DNA of 64,000 bases from JAVVUJ01 sp964582545. Lineage in GTDB: Bacteria; Bacillota; Clostridia; Peptostreptococcales; Anaerovoracaceae. Location: contig CAZOSB010000004.1 of assembly GCA_964582545.1 (NCBI GenBank), positions 1-64,000 on the forward strand, read 5' to 3'. The notes below the pieces were generated by a model. The model was not told the DNA's origin. It saw only the letters and a program-made list of their open reading frames with translations, and ran no database searches. Positions 16,234 to 24,765 of this stretch are shown here, in pieces; position 1 is the stretch's first letter, and each line of letters opens with the position of its first letter. The position numbers and the translations under genes were made by a program.

Positions 16234-17709
16234 TTATAGGCACTTTTCTACAGAAGCTTTCATTTCATTAATCTCTAAGACATCCTTATGCTTTACTGCT
16301 TTATTATTTAAGTCCTTCAACCCTTCAGGAATCTTTACCCCCGTTTTTTCAAACAGCAAGCTTACATTGGCAAACCCGTCCTCCTGAGGCGTAATTCCGA
16401 TAGCCTCACAGACGCTGTCCGCAAACTTATATGCACTGGCCGTAGATGCTATGACAGTAGGTGTCTTATCTCCCGTAGCCTCTTTATAATCCTCATACAC
16501 CTTATATGCTACCGCTGTATGAGTATCCATTAGATATTCATGCTTTTGAAACACTTCACCGATAGTCCTATTGGTCTCACCCACATCTGCAAATCCGCCA
16601 TAAAACAGTTGAAGCCCCTCTTTAATCTTTTCACTGACTTCATAACGCTTACTTTTGTCCAGACTTTCCATCAAGGATGCGATTTCCCCTCCCTGGTTTC
16701 CACTCAAGTGATAGAGAAGTCTCTCCAGATTACTGGAGATTAAAATATCCATCGAGGGGGAATTGGTCAGATAAAATTCCCTGTTGATGTCGTAAACACC
16801 GGTATTGATAAAATCTGTCAGGATCTTGTTTTCATTTGATGCACAGATAAATTTTCCAATGGGAATACCCATGTGCATTGCGTAAAAGGCAGCTAGAATA
16901 TTTCCGAAATTACCGGTGGGAACCACAACATTCATGGGTTCTCCTTCCTTTACTTCTCCCGCCTCCAACAGCTTCAGATAGGCATAAACATAGTAGGTCA
17001 CCTGAGGAACAAGGCGTCCGATATTGATAGAATTGGCAGAGGATAGCTTGAAACCTTTTTCTGAAAGTACCTGTGCAAAGTTTACATCATTGAAGATTTT
17101 CTTTACTCCAGTTTGTGCATCGTCGAAGTTCCCTTTTATCGCATAAACGTGCACATTTCCCCCCTCTTGGCTGATCATCTGTCTTTCCTGAACCTGGCTG
17201 ACCCCTTCCTTTGGGAAGAATACGATGATTTCTGTGTTCTCCACATCAGCAAAGCCCTCTAGCGCTGCTTTTCCGGTATCTCCGGAGGTGGCGGTTAAAA
17301 TCACAATCTTTTTGTCTTCCTTTTCTTTCTTCATGGCAGTGGTCAATAAATAGGGCAATATGGATAAAGCCATGTCCTTAAATGCGGCAGTTTTTCCGTG
17401 GTAAAGTTCTAAAAAATAAGCGCCTCCTGCTTTAATGAAAGGAACAACCTCTTTTGCTTCAAACTTTTCATCGTAGGCCCCCTCTATACATGCTTGAATT
17501 TCCTGCTCTGTATAATCTGGAAAAAAAGCCTGAATCACAGGAAATGCCACTTCCTGGTAGGATTTTCCCTTCATTTGGTTTATGTCAAAGGGCAATGATG
17601 GTATCTCCTCTGGTACAAAGAGTCCCTTATCCTGGGCGATTCCCTGAATAATCGCCTGAGCGCCCCTCTTTTTGTCCTCACTCCCCCTGGTACTTTTATA
17701 ATAAATCAT
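16234..17709 (-). CDS. thrC: threonine synthase
   Basis: A 491-residue PLP enzyme converting O-phospho-L-homoserine to threonine. It is of the long type also found in yeast and many Clostridia: an N-terminal YYKSTRG start, the PLP lysine in HGKTAAFKDMALSI near residue 115, the TSGDTGKAALEGF phosphate-binding motif, and the glycine-rich VVPTGNFGNILAAF. It has its own promoter (17751-17779) and is followed immediately by mutY. No other threonine-pathway gene lies nearby. Confidence 0.96.
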   Translation of the reverse strand: MIYYKSTRGSEDKKRGAQAIIQGIAQDKGLFVPEEIPSLPFDINQMKGKSYQEVAFPVIQAFFPDYTEQEIQACIEGAYDEKFEAKEVVPFIKAGGAYFLELYHGKTAAFKDMALSILPYLLTTAMKKEKEDKKIVILTATSGDTGKAALEGFADVENTEIIVFFPKEGVSQVQERQMISQEGGNVHVYAIKGNFDDAQTGVKKIFNDVNFAQVLSEKGFKLSSANSINIGRLVPQVTYYVYAYLKLLEAGEVKEGEPMNVVVPTGNFGNILAAFYAMHMGIPIGKFICASNENKILTDFINTGVYDINREFYLTNSPSMDILISSNLERLLYHLSGNQGGEIASLMESLDKSKRYEVSEKIKEGLQLFYGGFADVGETNRTIGEVFQKHEYLMDTHTAVAYKVYEDYKEATGDKTPTVIASTASAYKFADSVCEAIGITPQEDGFANVSLLFEKTGVKIPEGLKDLNNKAVKHKDVLEINEMKASVEKCL

Positions 17710-17750
17710 AGTTTCTCTCCTTTATGATAAGACTAATTCCGTATTTATTT

Positions 17751-17779
17751 ATTTTACTTGAAATGATATTGAATTACAA
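17751..17779 (-). promoter_or_regulatory. thrC promoter
   Basis: On the minus strand TTGTAA (17774-17779) and TAAAAT (17751-17756) are 17 bp apart, about 42 bases before the thrC ATG. A tandem 16-bp repeat starts immediately upstream (17781). Confidence 0.6.
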
Positions 17780-17780
17780 G

Positions 17781-17812
17781 ATTCTAAACTAAAAATATTC
17801 TAAACTAAAAAT
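17781..17812. repeat. tandem 16-bp direct repeat
   Basis: ATTCTAAACTAAAAAT occurs twice head to tail (17781-17796 and 17797-17812), adjacent to the thrC -35 box within the 342-bp thrC/gltX divergent region. It may be a regulator site or a replication-slippage product. Apart from this and the two promoters, nothing else was seen in 17710-18051. Confidence 0.8.
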
Positions 17813-17993
17813 ATCTCAAACGATTATAAAAAATATCACAGTAATTCCTAGTAAGCTTCGACTTTTTATTTTAAATAAATGAATTTTAAAATATATGCAT
17901 TTTTAAAAGATGGATTACAAAATTCAAGTGAAGTTTGGTTTATTTATCGTTGTAAATCCTGTCTGATCTTTTGAATAGCTCGTTCAAATAGAA

Positions 17994-18022
17994 TTGACAT
18001 CATTCTTAAAAAATAGTATATT
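17994..18022 (+). promoter_or_regulatory. gltX promoter
   Basis: TTGACA (17994-17999) and TATATT (18017-18022) are 17 bp apart and 30 bp before the gltX ATG, with AAAGGAG in between. Confidence 0.8.
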
Positions 18023-18051
18023 TACAAAAGAAACCGAAAGGAGAAAAGAAA

Positions 18052-19704
18052 ATGGAATATAATCAATTAGCAAATTTGCTATTTCCTCATATGAACAAAA
18101 CCCCAGAAGATTACGAGGTAGCTTTTCCCGCAAGGAAACTACCTGAAGGTGCTAAAGTTACTCGCTTAGGACCCAGCCCTACGGGATTTATCCATTTGGG
18201 TAACCTATACGGAGCTTTTGCCGATGAGCGATTGGCACATCAAAGCGGGGGTACTTTTTATCTGCGAATTGAGGATACGGATGATAAACGAGAAGTATCG
18301 GGTGCCGTGGATGCGGTAATAGATTCCTTGTCCTATTTTGGGGTTAACTTTGACGAAGGTGCTTTTAAGGATAAAGAATTAGGACATTACGGTCCTTACT
18401 ATCAAAGCAACCGAGGAGAAATCTATCAATGTATGGCAAAGTATCTGGTATCAAAGGGACAGGCTTACCCTTGCTTCCTATCCGAGGAAGAAATCAGCAC
18501 AATCCGCAAAGAGCAGGAGAGTCTTAAGCTTACCCCCGGCATTTACGGTAAATGGGCATTACATCGAGATTTGTCCAATGAGGACATTAAGAATCGCTTG
18601 TCGGATGGACAAGAATATGTCATACGATTTAGATCTTCCGGAAACCCAGAAAACCACTTCACAGTGGAAGATGCCATCCGAGGCACCCTGTCCATGCCGG
18701 AAAATGAGATGGATGTGGTCATTTTGAAAAAAAATGGAATCCCAACCTACCACTTTGCCCATGTAGTAGACGACCACTTTATGAGAACCACCCACGTTTT
18801 GAGGGGTGAGGAATGGTTGGCCTCCCTGCCTATTCACGTGGCTCTATTCCAAGCTTTATGCTGGCAAATGCCCATATATTGCCACACTACGGTTTTAATG
18901 AAGATGGAAGGTGACGTGAAAAGAAAGCTCTCCAAACGAAAGGATCCTGAACTTTCCTTGGAGTACTACAAAGAACAAGGATATCATCCCCATGCTGTGC
19001 GAGAATATCTTTTGACCATATTGAATTCAAACTTCGAAGAATGGAGAATGGGCAACCCCTTTGCACCCATAGATGATTTCCGGTTTACCACAGAAAAAAT
19101 GAGCAGCTCCGGAACCCTTTTTGATCTGGACAAATTAAACGATGTGAGCAAAGAGGTTCTCGGCAAAATTTCCGCTGAAGAGTTAGCAACGTTTCTTTTG
19201 AATTGGGCGGAAACCTATCACTCCGAATTTTATAACGTAGCTAAAGATCAAGGAGTTCCCTACTTAGCACAGGCACTAAATATCGGCCGTAGTGGAGACA
19301 AGCCGAGAAAGGATTTGATCTTTGGATTGCAAATGATGGATTTCGTCAGTTATTTTTACGATTCCTATTTTGATCCAGCTAACCGTGACCCCTATCCGGA
19401 AAATACAAAAAATGATTTGGAGGTTATCTTGAAAAGTTATTTAGCAACCTACGATCATAGCGATGACCAAAGTCTTTGGTTCGACAAAATTCGTCTATTG
19501 TCGATAAACAATGGTTATGCTGCCAAGCCTAAGGATTTTAAGAAAAATCCGGATTTATATAAAGGGCATGTGGGAGATGTGAGCACTGTCATACGCATCG
19601 CCCTTATGGGGAAAACCCAATCCCCCGACTTATGGGAGATTCAACAGATTTTAGGGGAAGATAAAGTTCGAGAAAGAATTAATAGCGGTCTTTCCCAACT
19701 GTAA
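18052..19704 (+). CDS. gltX: glutamate--tRNA ligase
   Basis: A 550-residue class I aminoacyl-tRNA synthetase. The HIGH-type motif is in RLGPSPTGFIHLGNLYG (HLGN at 48-51) and the KMSKS-type motif is KRKLSKRKDPE near residue 290. The catalytic RIEDTDDKREV and HVLRGEEWL motifs are present. At about 550 residues it is longer than the usual 470-490-residue GltX and probably belongs to the second clostridial GltX group. It would charge tRNA-Glu (and perhaps tRNA-Gln before amidation). It has its own promoter and terminator and is monocistronic. Confidence 0.93.
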   Translation: MEYNQLANLLFPHMNKTPEDYEVAFPARKLPEGAKVTRLGPSPTGFIHLGNLYGAFADERLAHQSGGTFYLRIEDTDDKREVSGAVDAVIDSLSYFGVNFDEGAFKDKELGHYGPYYQSNRGEIYQCMAKYLVSKGQAYPCFLSEEEISTIRKEQESLKLTPGIYGKWALHRDLSNEDIKNRLSDGQEYVIRFRSSGNPENHFTVEDAIRGTLSMPENEMDVVILKKNGIPTYHFAHVVDDHFMRTTHVLRGEEWLASLPIHVALFQALCWQMPIYCHTTVLMKMEGDVKRKLSKRKDPELSLEYYKEQGYHPHAVREYLLTILNSNFEEWRMGNPFAPIDDFRFTTEKMSSSGTLFDLDKLNDVSKEVLGKISAEELATFLLNWAETYHSEFYNVAKDQGVPYLAQALNIGRSGDKPRKDLIFGLQMMDFVSYFYDSYFDPANRDPYPENTKNDLEVILKSYLATYDHSDDQSLWFDKIRLLSINNGYAAKPKDFKKNPDLYKGHVGDVSTVIRIALMGKTQSPDLWEIQQILGEDKVRERINSGLSQL

Positions 19705-19815
19705 GAACAAGTGCAAGGACAACTGCAACCAGTGCAACGGCAAGGAAAACTATAATAGCAACTGTAAGGATAAGTATTAGAAAAACTATAAAGACAACTG
19801 CAACTAGTAAAATGT
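19705..19815 (+). repeat. low-complexity imperfect repeat after gltX
   Basis: About 110 bases built from variants of GACAACTGCAAC, AAAACTATAA and GCAACTGTAAGG. In one frame it reads like an Asn/Lys/Cys-rich peptide (KCKDNCNQCNG, NSNCKDKY, then after a TAG, KNYKDNCN) but no start codon serves it. It may be a decayed repeat-coding sequence or a slippage-prone spacer. Confidence 0.5.
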
Positions 19816-19902
19816 AGGTCTAATAATTTATAAATCATTATATCAAAAAATTTTCATAATTTTTATTATGTAAACCTTTAAAGGAATGGAAAAACACCAT
19901 GT

Positions 19903-19928
19903 AAAAAGCCCCCGAACGGGGGCTTTTT
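19903..19928 (+). terminator. intrinsic terminator downstream of gltX
   Basis: AAAAAGCCCCC and GGGGGCTTTTT form a perfect 11-bp stem around GAAC with T residues on the plus strand. By symmetry it can also stop the convergent small gene at 19978-20088. Confidence 0.92.
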
Positions 19929-19977
19929 GTTTAGCAATTGCCTGTATTTTTTTAAATTTTAAGCGTTATTCGCTATA

Positions 19978-20088
19978 CTAGCACTTGCTTGTGTAACAGT
20001 TACAGAATATGATTACCAGTAACAAGAAGAAGAACAACAAGCTGGTATCAATTCCTTCTCCATTCAGGAGTCCACATCTTTCTGACAT
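19978..20088 (-). CDS. 36-residue single-span membrane peptide
   Basis: An ATG at 20088 with AGGTG just upstream opens a 36-codon frame starting MSERCGLLNGEGIDTS, then a hydrophobic stretch SLLFFFLLLVIIF (residues 16-28) and a Cys-containing tail CNCYTSKC. The layout (polar head, one membrane span, Cys tail) resembles the many tiny membrane peptides of spore-forming Firmicutes, some of which are spore-associated. It is followed by the strong hairpin at 19903-19928. The function is unknown; coding status rests on the ribosome site, the clean hydrophobic segment and the terminator. Confidence 0.65.
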   Translation of the reverse strand: MSERCGLLNGEGIDTSLLFFFLLLVIIFCNCYTSKC

Positions 20089-20180
20089 ATTATTCACCTG
20101 CTTCTATAAGAATTAATTTGTATTATACAGTATGAAGAAAAAGCAGAATGTGTGCATAGGAATCACCAAATTTTAGTTTT

Positions 20181-21650
20181 CTATTTTAAGTGCTGCATTA
20201 CTTTCTCAAATTCTTCTTCAATTTCTTTTGGCACCTTGGTAAAGGCGCTGACCACCAAAATTACCACTGAAGCGGAGATAAATCCAGGGATAATTTCATA
20301 GATATCAAAGATTCCACCAGATTGAGTATACCAGAAAATATCTACGATTCCCCCCGTCACCATTCCTGCAATCGCAGCGGGTAAAGTCATTTTTTTATAA
20401 AATAAAGCAAATAGGATCAATGGTCCAAAGGCCGACCCAAAGCCTCCCCAAGCGCAAGAAACCAAACCAAACACGGAGCTGGAAGGATCCAATGCGATAA
20501 AGATAGCAATTGCCGTTATCACCGCTACCGTGATTCTGCTGACCCATACCATGGAAGCCCCATCAGTATTTTTATTGAATATGGTGGCATATAGGTCCTT
20601 GGATATGGAAGAAGCCGATACCAGCAATTGAGAGCTTGCGGTACTCATGATGGCTGCCAGAATCGCTGTAAGCAATAAGCCTGCTACCACATCGGGGCAC
20701 ATAGAGTTGATCATGGCCATATACACCACTTCTCCATCCGCTAATTCAGGTAAATACGCTTTTCCTATGACTCCAATCAATACTGCAGTGGTTAAGGTGA
20801 TAATAACCCACGCCATTGCAATAATCCTAGATTTTTTTATCTCATCCGGAGAGTTGATGGCCATAAATCTGGCTAATATATGGGGCTGCCCGAAATATCC
20901 CAGACCCCATCCTAACGCTGAAGCTAACAGCAAAGTATCAATGGCTCCATTTTTCTCCGGGAAAACCCCAAGGGCCTCCGGGGTGAGAGCGGATAATCTG
21001 TAAGTAACTTCATCCCATCCTCCCATTTGTACCGTTGCAATGACGGGGACAATAATTAAAGCAAAGAACATGATGGTTCCTTGAATGGTATCCGTCCAAC
21101 ACACCGCTGTAAACCCGCCTAGCGCCGTATATAACAATATGATTGCGGCACCGATCACCAAGCCCCATACATAGTCTATACCAAAGATAGTATTAAAAAG
21201 CTTTCCACCTGCTGCAAATTGTGAGGAAGTATAGATAAGAAAAAATATGACGATAAAAATTGCTGAAACCGTCTTTAAGATGTGTTTTCCATCTTTAAAC
21301 CTATTTTCAAAAAAATCTGGCAGTGTAAGTGCATTGCCTGAAATTTCCGTATACTTTCTCAATCTTTTGGCTACAAACAACCAGTTTAAATAAGTACCGA
21401 TCATAAGTCCTATAGCAGTCCAAATGGCCTCAGAGGTACCTGCATAAATCACATAGGCAGTGCCAGGGAGTCCAATCAGGAGCCAACCGCTCATATCTGA
21501 AGCTTGCGCAGACATGGCTGTCACCCAGCTATTCAGTTTTCTTCCCCCTAATATGTAATCTGACAAATTCCCGGTCTTGTTGTAAAATTTAAATCCTATA
21601 AACACCATCAGCGCTAAATAAAGCACAAAGATGATTGCAATAATGGTCAT
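20181..21650 (-). CDS. putP: sodium/proline symporter
   Basis: A 489-residue SSS-family transporter with about 12-13 membrane spans and the PutP-type segment near residues 44-60 (MSAQASDMSGWLLIGLPG), QFAAGGKLFNTIFG near 145, and SSQLLVSASSISKDLY near 325. It imports proline with Na+. Proline uptake fits osmotic control, which c-di-AMP made by the first gene of this run commonly regulates. It is the last gene of a run with short gaps (9 bases after the aminotransferase). A clear terminator was not found after it. Confidence 0.9.
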   Translation of the reverse strand: MTIIAIIFVLYLALMVFIGFKFYNKTGNLSDYILGGRKLNSWVTAMSAQASDMSGWLLIGLPGTAYVIYAGTSEAIWTAIGLMIGTYLNWLFVAKRLRKYTEISGNALTLPDFFENRFKDGKHILKTVSAIFIVIFFLIYTSSQFAAGGKLFNTIFGIDYVWGLVIGAAIILLYTALGGFTAVCWTDTIQGTIMFFALIIVPVIATVQMGGWDEVTYRLSALTPEALGVFPEKNGAIDTLLLASALGWGLGYFGQPHILARFMAINSPDEIKKSRIIAMAWVIITLTTAVLIGVIGKAYLPELADGEVVYMAMINSMCPDVVAGLLLTAILAAIMSTASSQLLVSASSISKDLYATIFNKNTDGASMVWVSRITVAVITAIAIFIALDPSSSVFGLVSCAWGGFGSAFGPLILFALFYKKMTLPAAIAGMVTGGIVDIFWYTQSGGIFDIYEIIPGFISASVVILVVSAFTKVPKEIEEEFEKVMQHLK

Positions 21651-21659
21651 ATATAACTC

Positions 21660-22856
21660 CTAACTAAATAAAAAATCCGATATAACATTTCCTAAAATTC
21701 GAATTCCCTTTTGAATTTCCTCTTCACACATGTTGGAAAAATTCAGTCTAAATTCATTCTTTTTTTCTCCATTCGGGTAAAAAGCAGCACCCGGAACAAA
21801 TGAAACATTTTCCTTTAGAGCTCTCTTCAAAAGCTCCTTAGCATCTCCTCCCTCAGGTAGCTCTGCCCAAATAAACAGACCCCCCGCAGGTGTGTTAAAC
21901 TTCACTTCTTTAGGGAAATACTCTTTTATCGCCGCAAGCATGGCATCCCTCCTGCTTTGATAAAGAGCGGAAATTCCCGCTATGTGGGCATCTAAATCCT
22001 TATGCTGTAAATAATAGGACACCTGCCGCTGTAAAATTGAAGCCGCCGATAAATCCACGCTGGTTTTGAGGGCTAAATATTGCTGTATTAGCCCTTGGTT
22101 TGCCACTATCCAGCCGATGCGCAGACCGGGGCAAAAGGTTTTGGAGAAAGTTCCTAAGTAAATGACTTGTCCTAGGGTGTCCAATGCCATGAGAGGTGGA
22201 TGATAGTAATCTCCAAAGGTAAGCTCCGCATAAGCGGCATCCTCTAAGACCGCAACATCCCAATTTGAAATTTCTTCCATGAATTCTTTTCTCCGCTTGA
22301 TCGACCAACTTCTGCCCGTAGGGTTTTGGTGATCGGGGTTTACATAGACCACCTTGACTCTATCACCATACTTAGCTAAAGCATTCTGCAAATCCTCAAT
22401 AATTAAGCCGTCTTCATCCGTGCCTACAGCCACCAGCTCTGCTTCATAGACCTTTAGCACGTTTAGTGCTCCTAAATAGGAAGGTGTTTCAAACAAAACC
22501 ACATCGCCTGGATCAATAAACAGCAACCCACTTAAGTCCAAACCTTGTTGTGAACCGCTTGTTAACAGTACCTGTTCCATGGAAACAGATAGCTGAAAGA
22601 GTTGATTCATCCTTTCCCCAATCTGCCTGCGCAAAGGATCATACCCGATGGTATTGCTGTAGCTCAAAGCACCCTTTGCATCTTCCTCCAAAAGGGCAAG
22701 CATGGTTTCTTTGATATCCTCAATAGGGTAGGTTTCCGGAGAAGGAAATCCACCGGAAAACTTAATCACCCCAGGTCTATCTGCCATGGACATGATCTCC
22801 ATCAGTTCCTCATTATCCTCAACTAAATGATTCATTCTCCGTGCAAATTTCATCAT
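21660..22856 (-). CDS. PLP-dependent aminotransferase (2-aminoadipate/LysN-like, class I)
   Basis: A 398-residue fold-type I aminotransferase. The PLP lysine is in YLGTFSKTFCPGLRIGWIVA near residue 232. The cofactor-binding VNPDHQNPTGRSW and the C-terminal FRLNFSNMCEEEI arginine motif are present. It is similar to the multi-substrate (2-aminoadipate, aromatic or branched-chain) group related to the catalytic domain of MocR regulators, but lacks their HTH domain. It lies 10 bases after the SAH hydrolase gene and 9 before putP. The exact amino-acid substrate cannot be told from sequence. Confidence 0.85.
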   Translation of the reverse strand: MMKFARRMNHLVEDNEELMEIMSMADRPGVIKFSGGFPSPETYPIEDIKETMLALLEEDAKGALSYSNTIGYDPLRRQIGERMNQLFQLSVSMEQVLLTSGSQQGLDLSGLLFIDPGDVVLFETPSYLGALNVLKVYEAELVAVGTDEDGLIIEDLQNALAKYGDRVKVVYVNPDHQNPTGRSWSIKRRKEFMEEISNWDVAVLEDAAYAELTFGDYYHPPLMALDTLGQVIYLGTFSKTFCPGLRIGWIVANQGLIQQYLALKTSVDLSAASILQRQVSYYLQHKDLDAHIAGISALYQSRRDAMLAAIKEYFPKEVKFNTPAGGLFIWAELPEGGDAKELLKRALKENVSFVPGAAFYPNGEKKNEFRLNFSNMCEEEIQKGIRILGNVISDFLFS

Positions 22857-22866
22857 ATCTCCTTTA

Positions 22867-24117
22867 TCACACTCTCCAACTGTTTAAATATACCTCCTGC
22901 TCAGGGGTAAGCTTATCTATGGCAATGCCCCAAGCTTCCAATTTCTTTTGTGCCACCACCTGATCGATTTCGTCTGATACATCGATTACTTTATTTGTTA
23001 GTTTACCTTTGTTTTCCTTGATGTAAAGAGCGGATAAGGCTTGTACTGCAAAACTCATATCCATGATCTCCGCAGGATGTCCGTCCGCAGCAGCGATGTT
23101 CACCAGCCGCCCTTCTGCAATCACGTGAACCCATTTGCCATTCTCCAGCAAGTATCCCATCACATTCTTTCTTGCTTCTTTTTTATCTTTGGCATGTTCC
23201 TCTAGAGACTTCATATCCACCTCGGTGTTAAAATGACCTGCATTGGTCAGGATTGCACCTTCTTTCATAGTCAACATATGCGCAACAGTTATAACATTTT
23301 CACAACCCGTAGCCGCTACAAAGATGTCACCCAAAGGCGCCGCATCTTTCATAGTCATCACATCGTAACCGTCCATTCTGGCTTCTATGGCCTTCACAGG
23401 ATTGATTTCCGTCACGATTACCTTGGCGCCTAAAGCGGATGCCCTCATGGCGATACCACGGCTGCACCATCCATATCCGGCAACTACCACCGTTTTACTG
23501 GCTATGATTAAATTGGTATTTCTCATGATACTGTCCCAGACGGATTGACCAGTACCATATCTGTTATCAAAGAGGTGTTTACACTGAGCATCGTTTACTG
23601 CTACCATGGGGAATTTCAAGATACCCTCTCGCTCCATTGCCTTTAACCGAATGACTCCAGTGGTGGTTTCCTCGCATCCACCCCATACTTCCTCACCTAA
23701 ATCCGGTCTCTGATTATGAATTAGTCCAACCAAATCACCTCCGTCATCGATGATGATGTTGGGTTTATGTTCTAACGCCATTTCAATATGTCTGTCATAT
23801 TCCTCCTGCGTTGCTCCATGGTAAGCAAAAACCTTCATGCCTCTTTCAACCAAAGCTGCCGCCACATCATCCTGAGTGGAAAGCACATTACTTCCCGTCA
23901 CAGACATGTCAGCACCACCTGCTGCCAAAACCTCGCAGAGATACGCCGTCTTTGCTTCCAGATGAACTGAAAGTGAAATTTTGATTCCTGCAAAGGGCTT
24001 CGACTGGCTAAATTCCTCTTCAAAGCCACGAAGCAAGGGCATATTATTCCTAACCCAGTCAATTTTTTGTCTTCCTGACGGTGCCAACTGCAAATCTCTT
24101 ATTTCATGATTTTTCAT
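22867..24117 (-). CDS. ahcY: adenosylhomocysteinase (S-adenosylhomocysteine/S-inosylhomocysteine hydrolase family)
   Basis: A 416-residue NAD-dependent enzyme that splits S-adenosylhomocysteine in the methyl cycle. It shows the archaeal/Thermotoga-like version: KISLSVHLEAKTAYL in place of the usual HMTIQTA, the NAD-binding VVAGYGWCSRGIAMRA, and TNAGHFNTEVD near the active site. It lacks the insertion of the longer classical bacterial form. Related archaeal enzymes prefer S-inosylhomocysteine, so specificity is open. AAAGGAG precedes the ATG. It sits in the c-di-AMP/GlcN operon rather than with methionine genes. Confidence 0.93.
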   Translation of the reverse strand: MKNHEIRDLQLAPSGRQKIDWVRNNMPLLRGFEEEFSQSKPFAGIKISLSVHLEAKTAYLCEVLAAGGADMSVTGSNVLSTQDDVAAALVERGMKVFAYHGATQEEYDRHIEMALEHKPNIIIDDGGDLVGLIHNQRPDLGEEVWGGCEETTTGVIRLKAMEREGILKFPMVAVNDAQCKHLFDNRYGTGQSVWDSIMRNTNLIIASKTVVVAGYGWCSRGIAMRASALGAKVIVTEINPVKAIEARMDGYDVMTMKDAAPLGDIFVAATGCENVITVAHMLTMKEGAILTNAGHFNTEVDMKSLEEHAKDKKEARKNVMGYLLENGKWVHVIAEGRLVNIAAADGHPAEIMDMSFAVQALSALYIKENKGKLTNKVIDVSDEIDQVVAQKKLEAWGIAIDKLTPEQEVYLNSWRV

Positions 24118-24155
24118 TTATTGCTCCTTTAAAATATCTATATACACTATTTTTA

Positions 24156-24749
24156 CTATCGCACTTGTAGGGCTTTCCCATTTTCGTCAGCATAGAAGGG
24201 CTTAGAGGCATCCATCTGTCCCATGAGGGTCTCTACAATCTTCCCATCTATCATAAACTGCACTTGCTCTATCTCTTCAAAGCTGTTGCATAGAGTGCTT
24301 ACTACTTGATTGATAAAAATTGCTTCCTCCATAGAACCACCATAGAAGCCTTCACTGTCGATATCTACAAAACAAGTCCCTTCTTTCACATAGACTTGAT
24401 CAAAATCAACTTTTTGGGTAACTACGGTTATGGCATTCTCCTCAGGCTCAGTGACCAATTGCTCAAGGGTCATCTCATAAACCTCATCTACATCGTCCTC
24501 TTCTACCATAAGCTTGCTGTCATAAGGGGGCAGCATCATGGGACTTTCCACGGTTTCCACCCCCGTATTCACATAATCTAGGTTACCGAAATACAATTTA
24601 ACAAGCACTTCCTCAGCAATAGTATCTTCTTCAACACGACCGTCCTCCACATCATCCTTGCTCTTTCCACATGCCGTAAACGTAAAAAAAGCTGTTATTA
24701 AGGTAATGCATAATACTACCGTTATATAATTTATTTTTTTTCTTTTCAC
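24156..24749 (-). CDS. GerMN-domain lipoprotein
   Basis: A 197-residue protein with an N-terminal signal (KKINYITVVLCITLITAFF) and lipobox TFTAC giving a membrane-anchored lipoprotein, an acidic linker, then a GerMN-type domain (AIFINQVVSTLCNSFEEIE, VQFMIDGKIVETLMGQMDAS). GerMN domains occur in the spore-germination protein GerM and in other envelope proteins, where they likely bind partners outside the membrane. It starts at GTG after GGGAGG and follows glmS by 16 bases. Only one GerMN domain is present, unlike two in GerM. Confidence 0.85.
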   Translation of the reverse strand: MKRKKINYITVVLCITLITAFFTFTACGKSKDDVEDGRVEEDTIAEEVLVKLYFGNLDYVNTGVETVESPMMLPPYDSKLMVEEDDVDEVYEMTLEQLVTEPEENAITVVTQKVDFDQVYVKEGTCFVDIDSEGFYGGSMEEAIFINQVVSTLCNSFEEIEQVQFMIDGKIVETLMGQMDASKPFYADENGKALQVR

Positions 24750-24765
24750 AATTACCTCCCTTTAA

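Noticed and set aside
17781..17812. CRISPR or minisatellite array
   Set aside because: Only two head-to-tail 16-bp copies without spacers.
19641..19838. Cys/Ser-rich protein on the minus strand
   Set aside because: It is an antisense reading of the low-complexity repeat and the gltX end, with no ribosome site.
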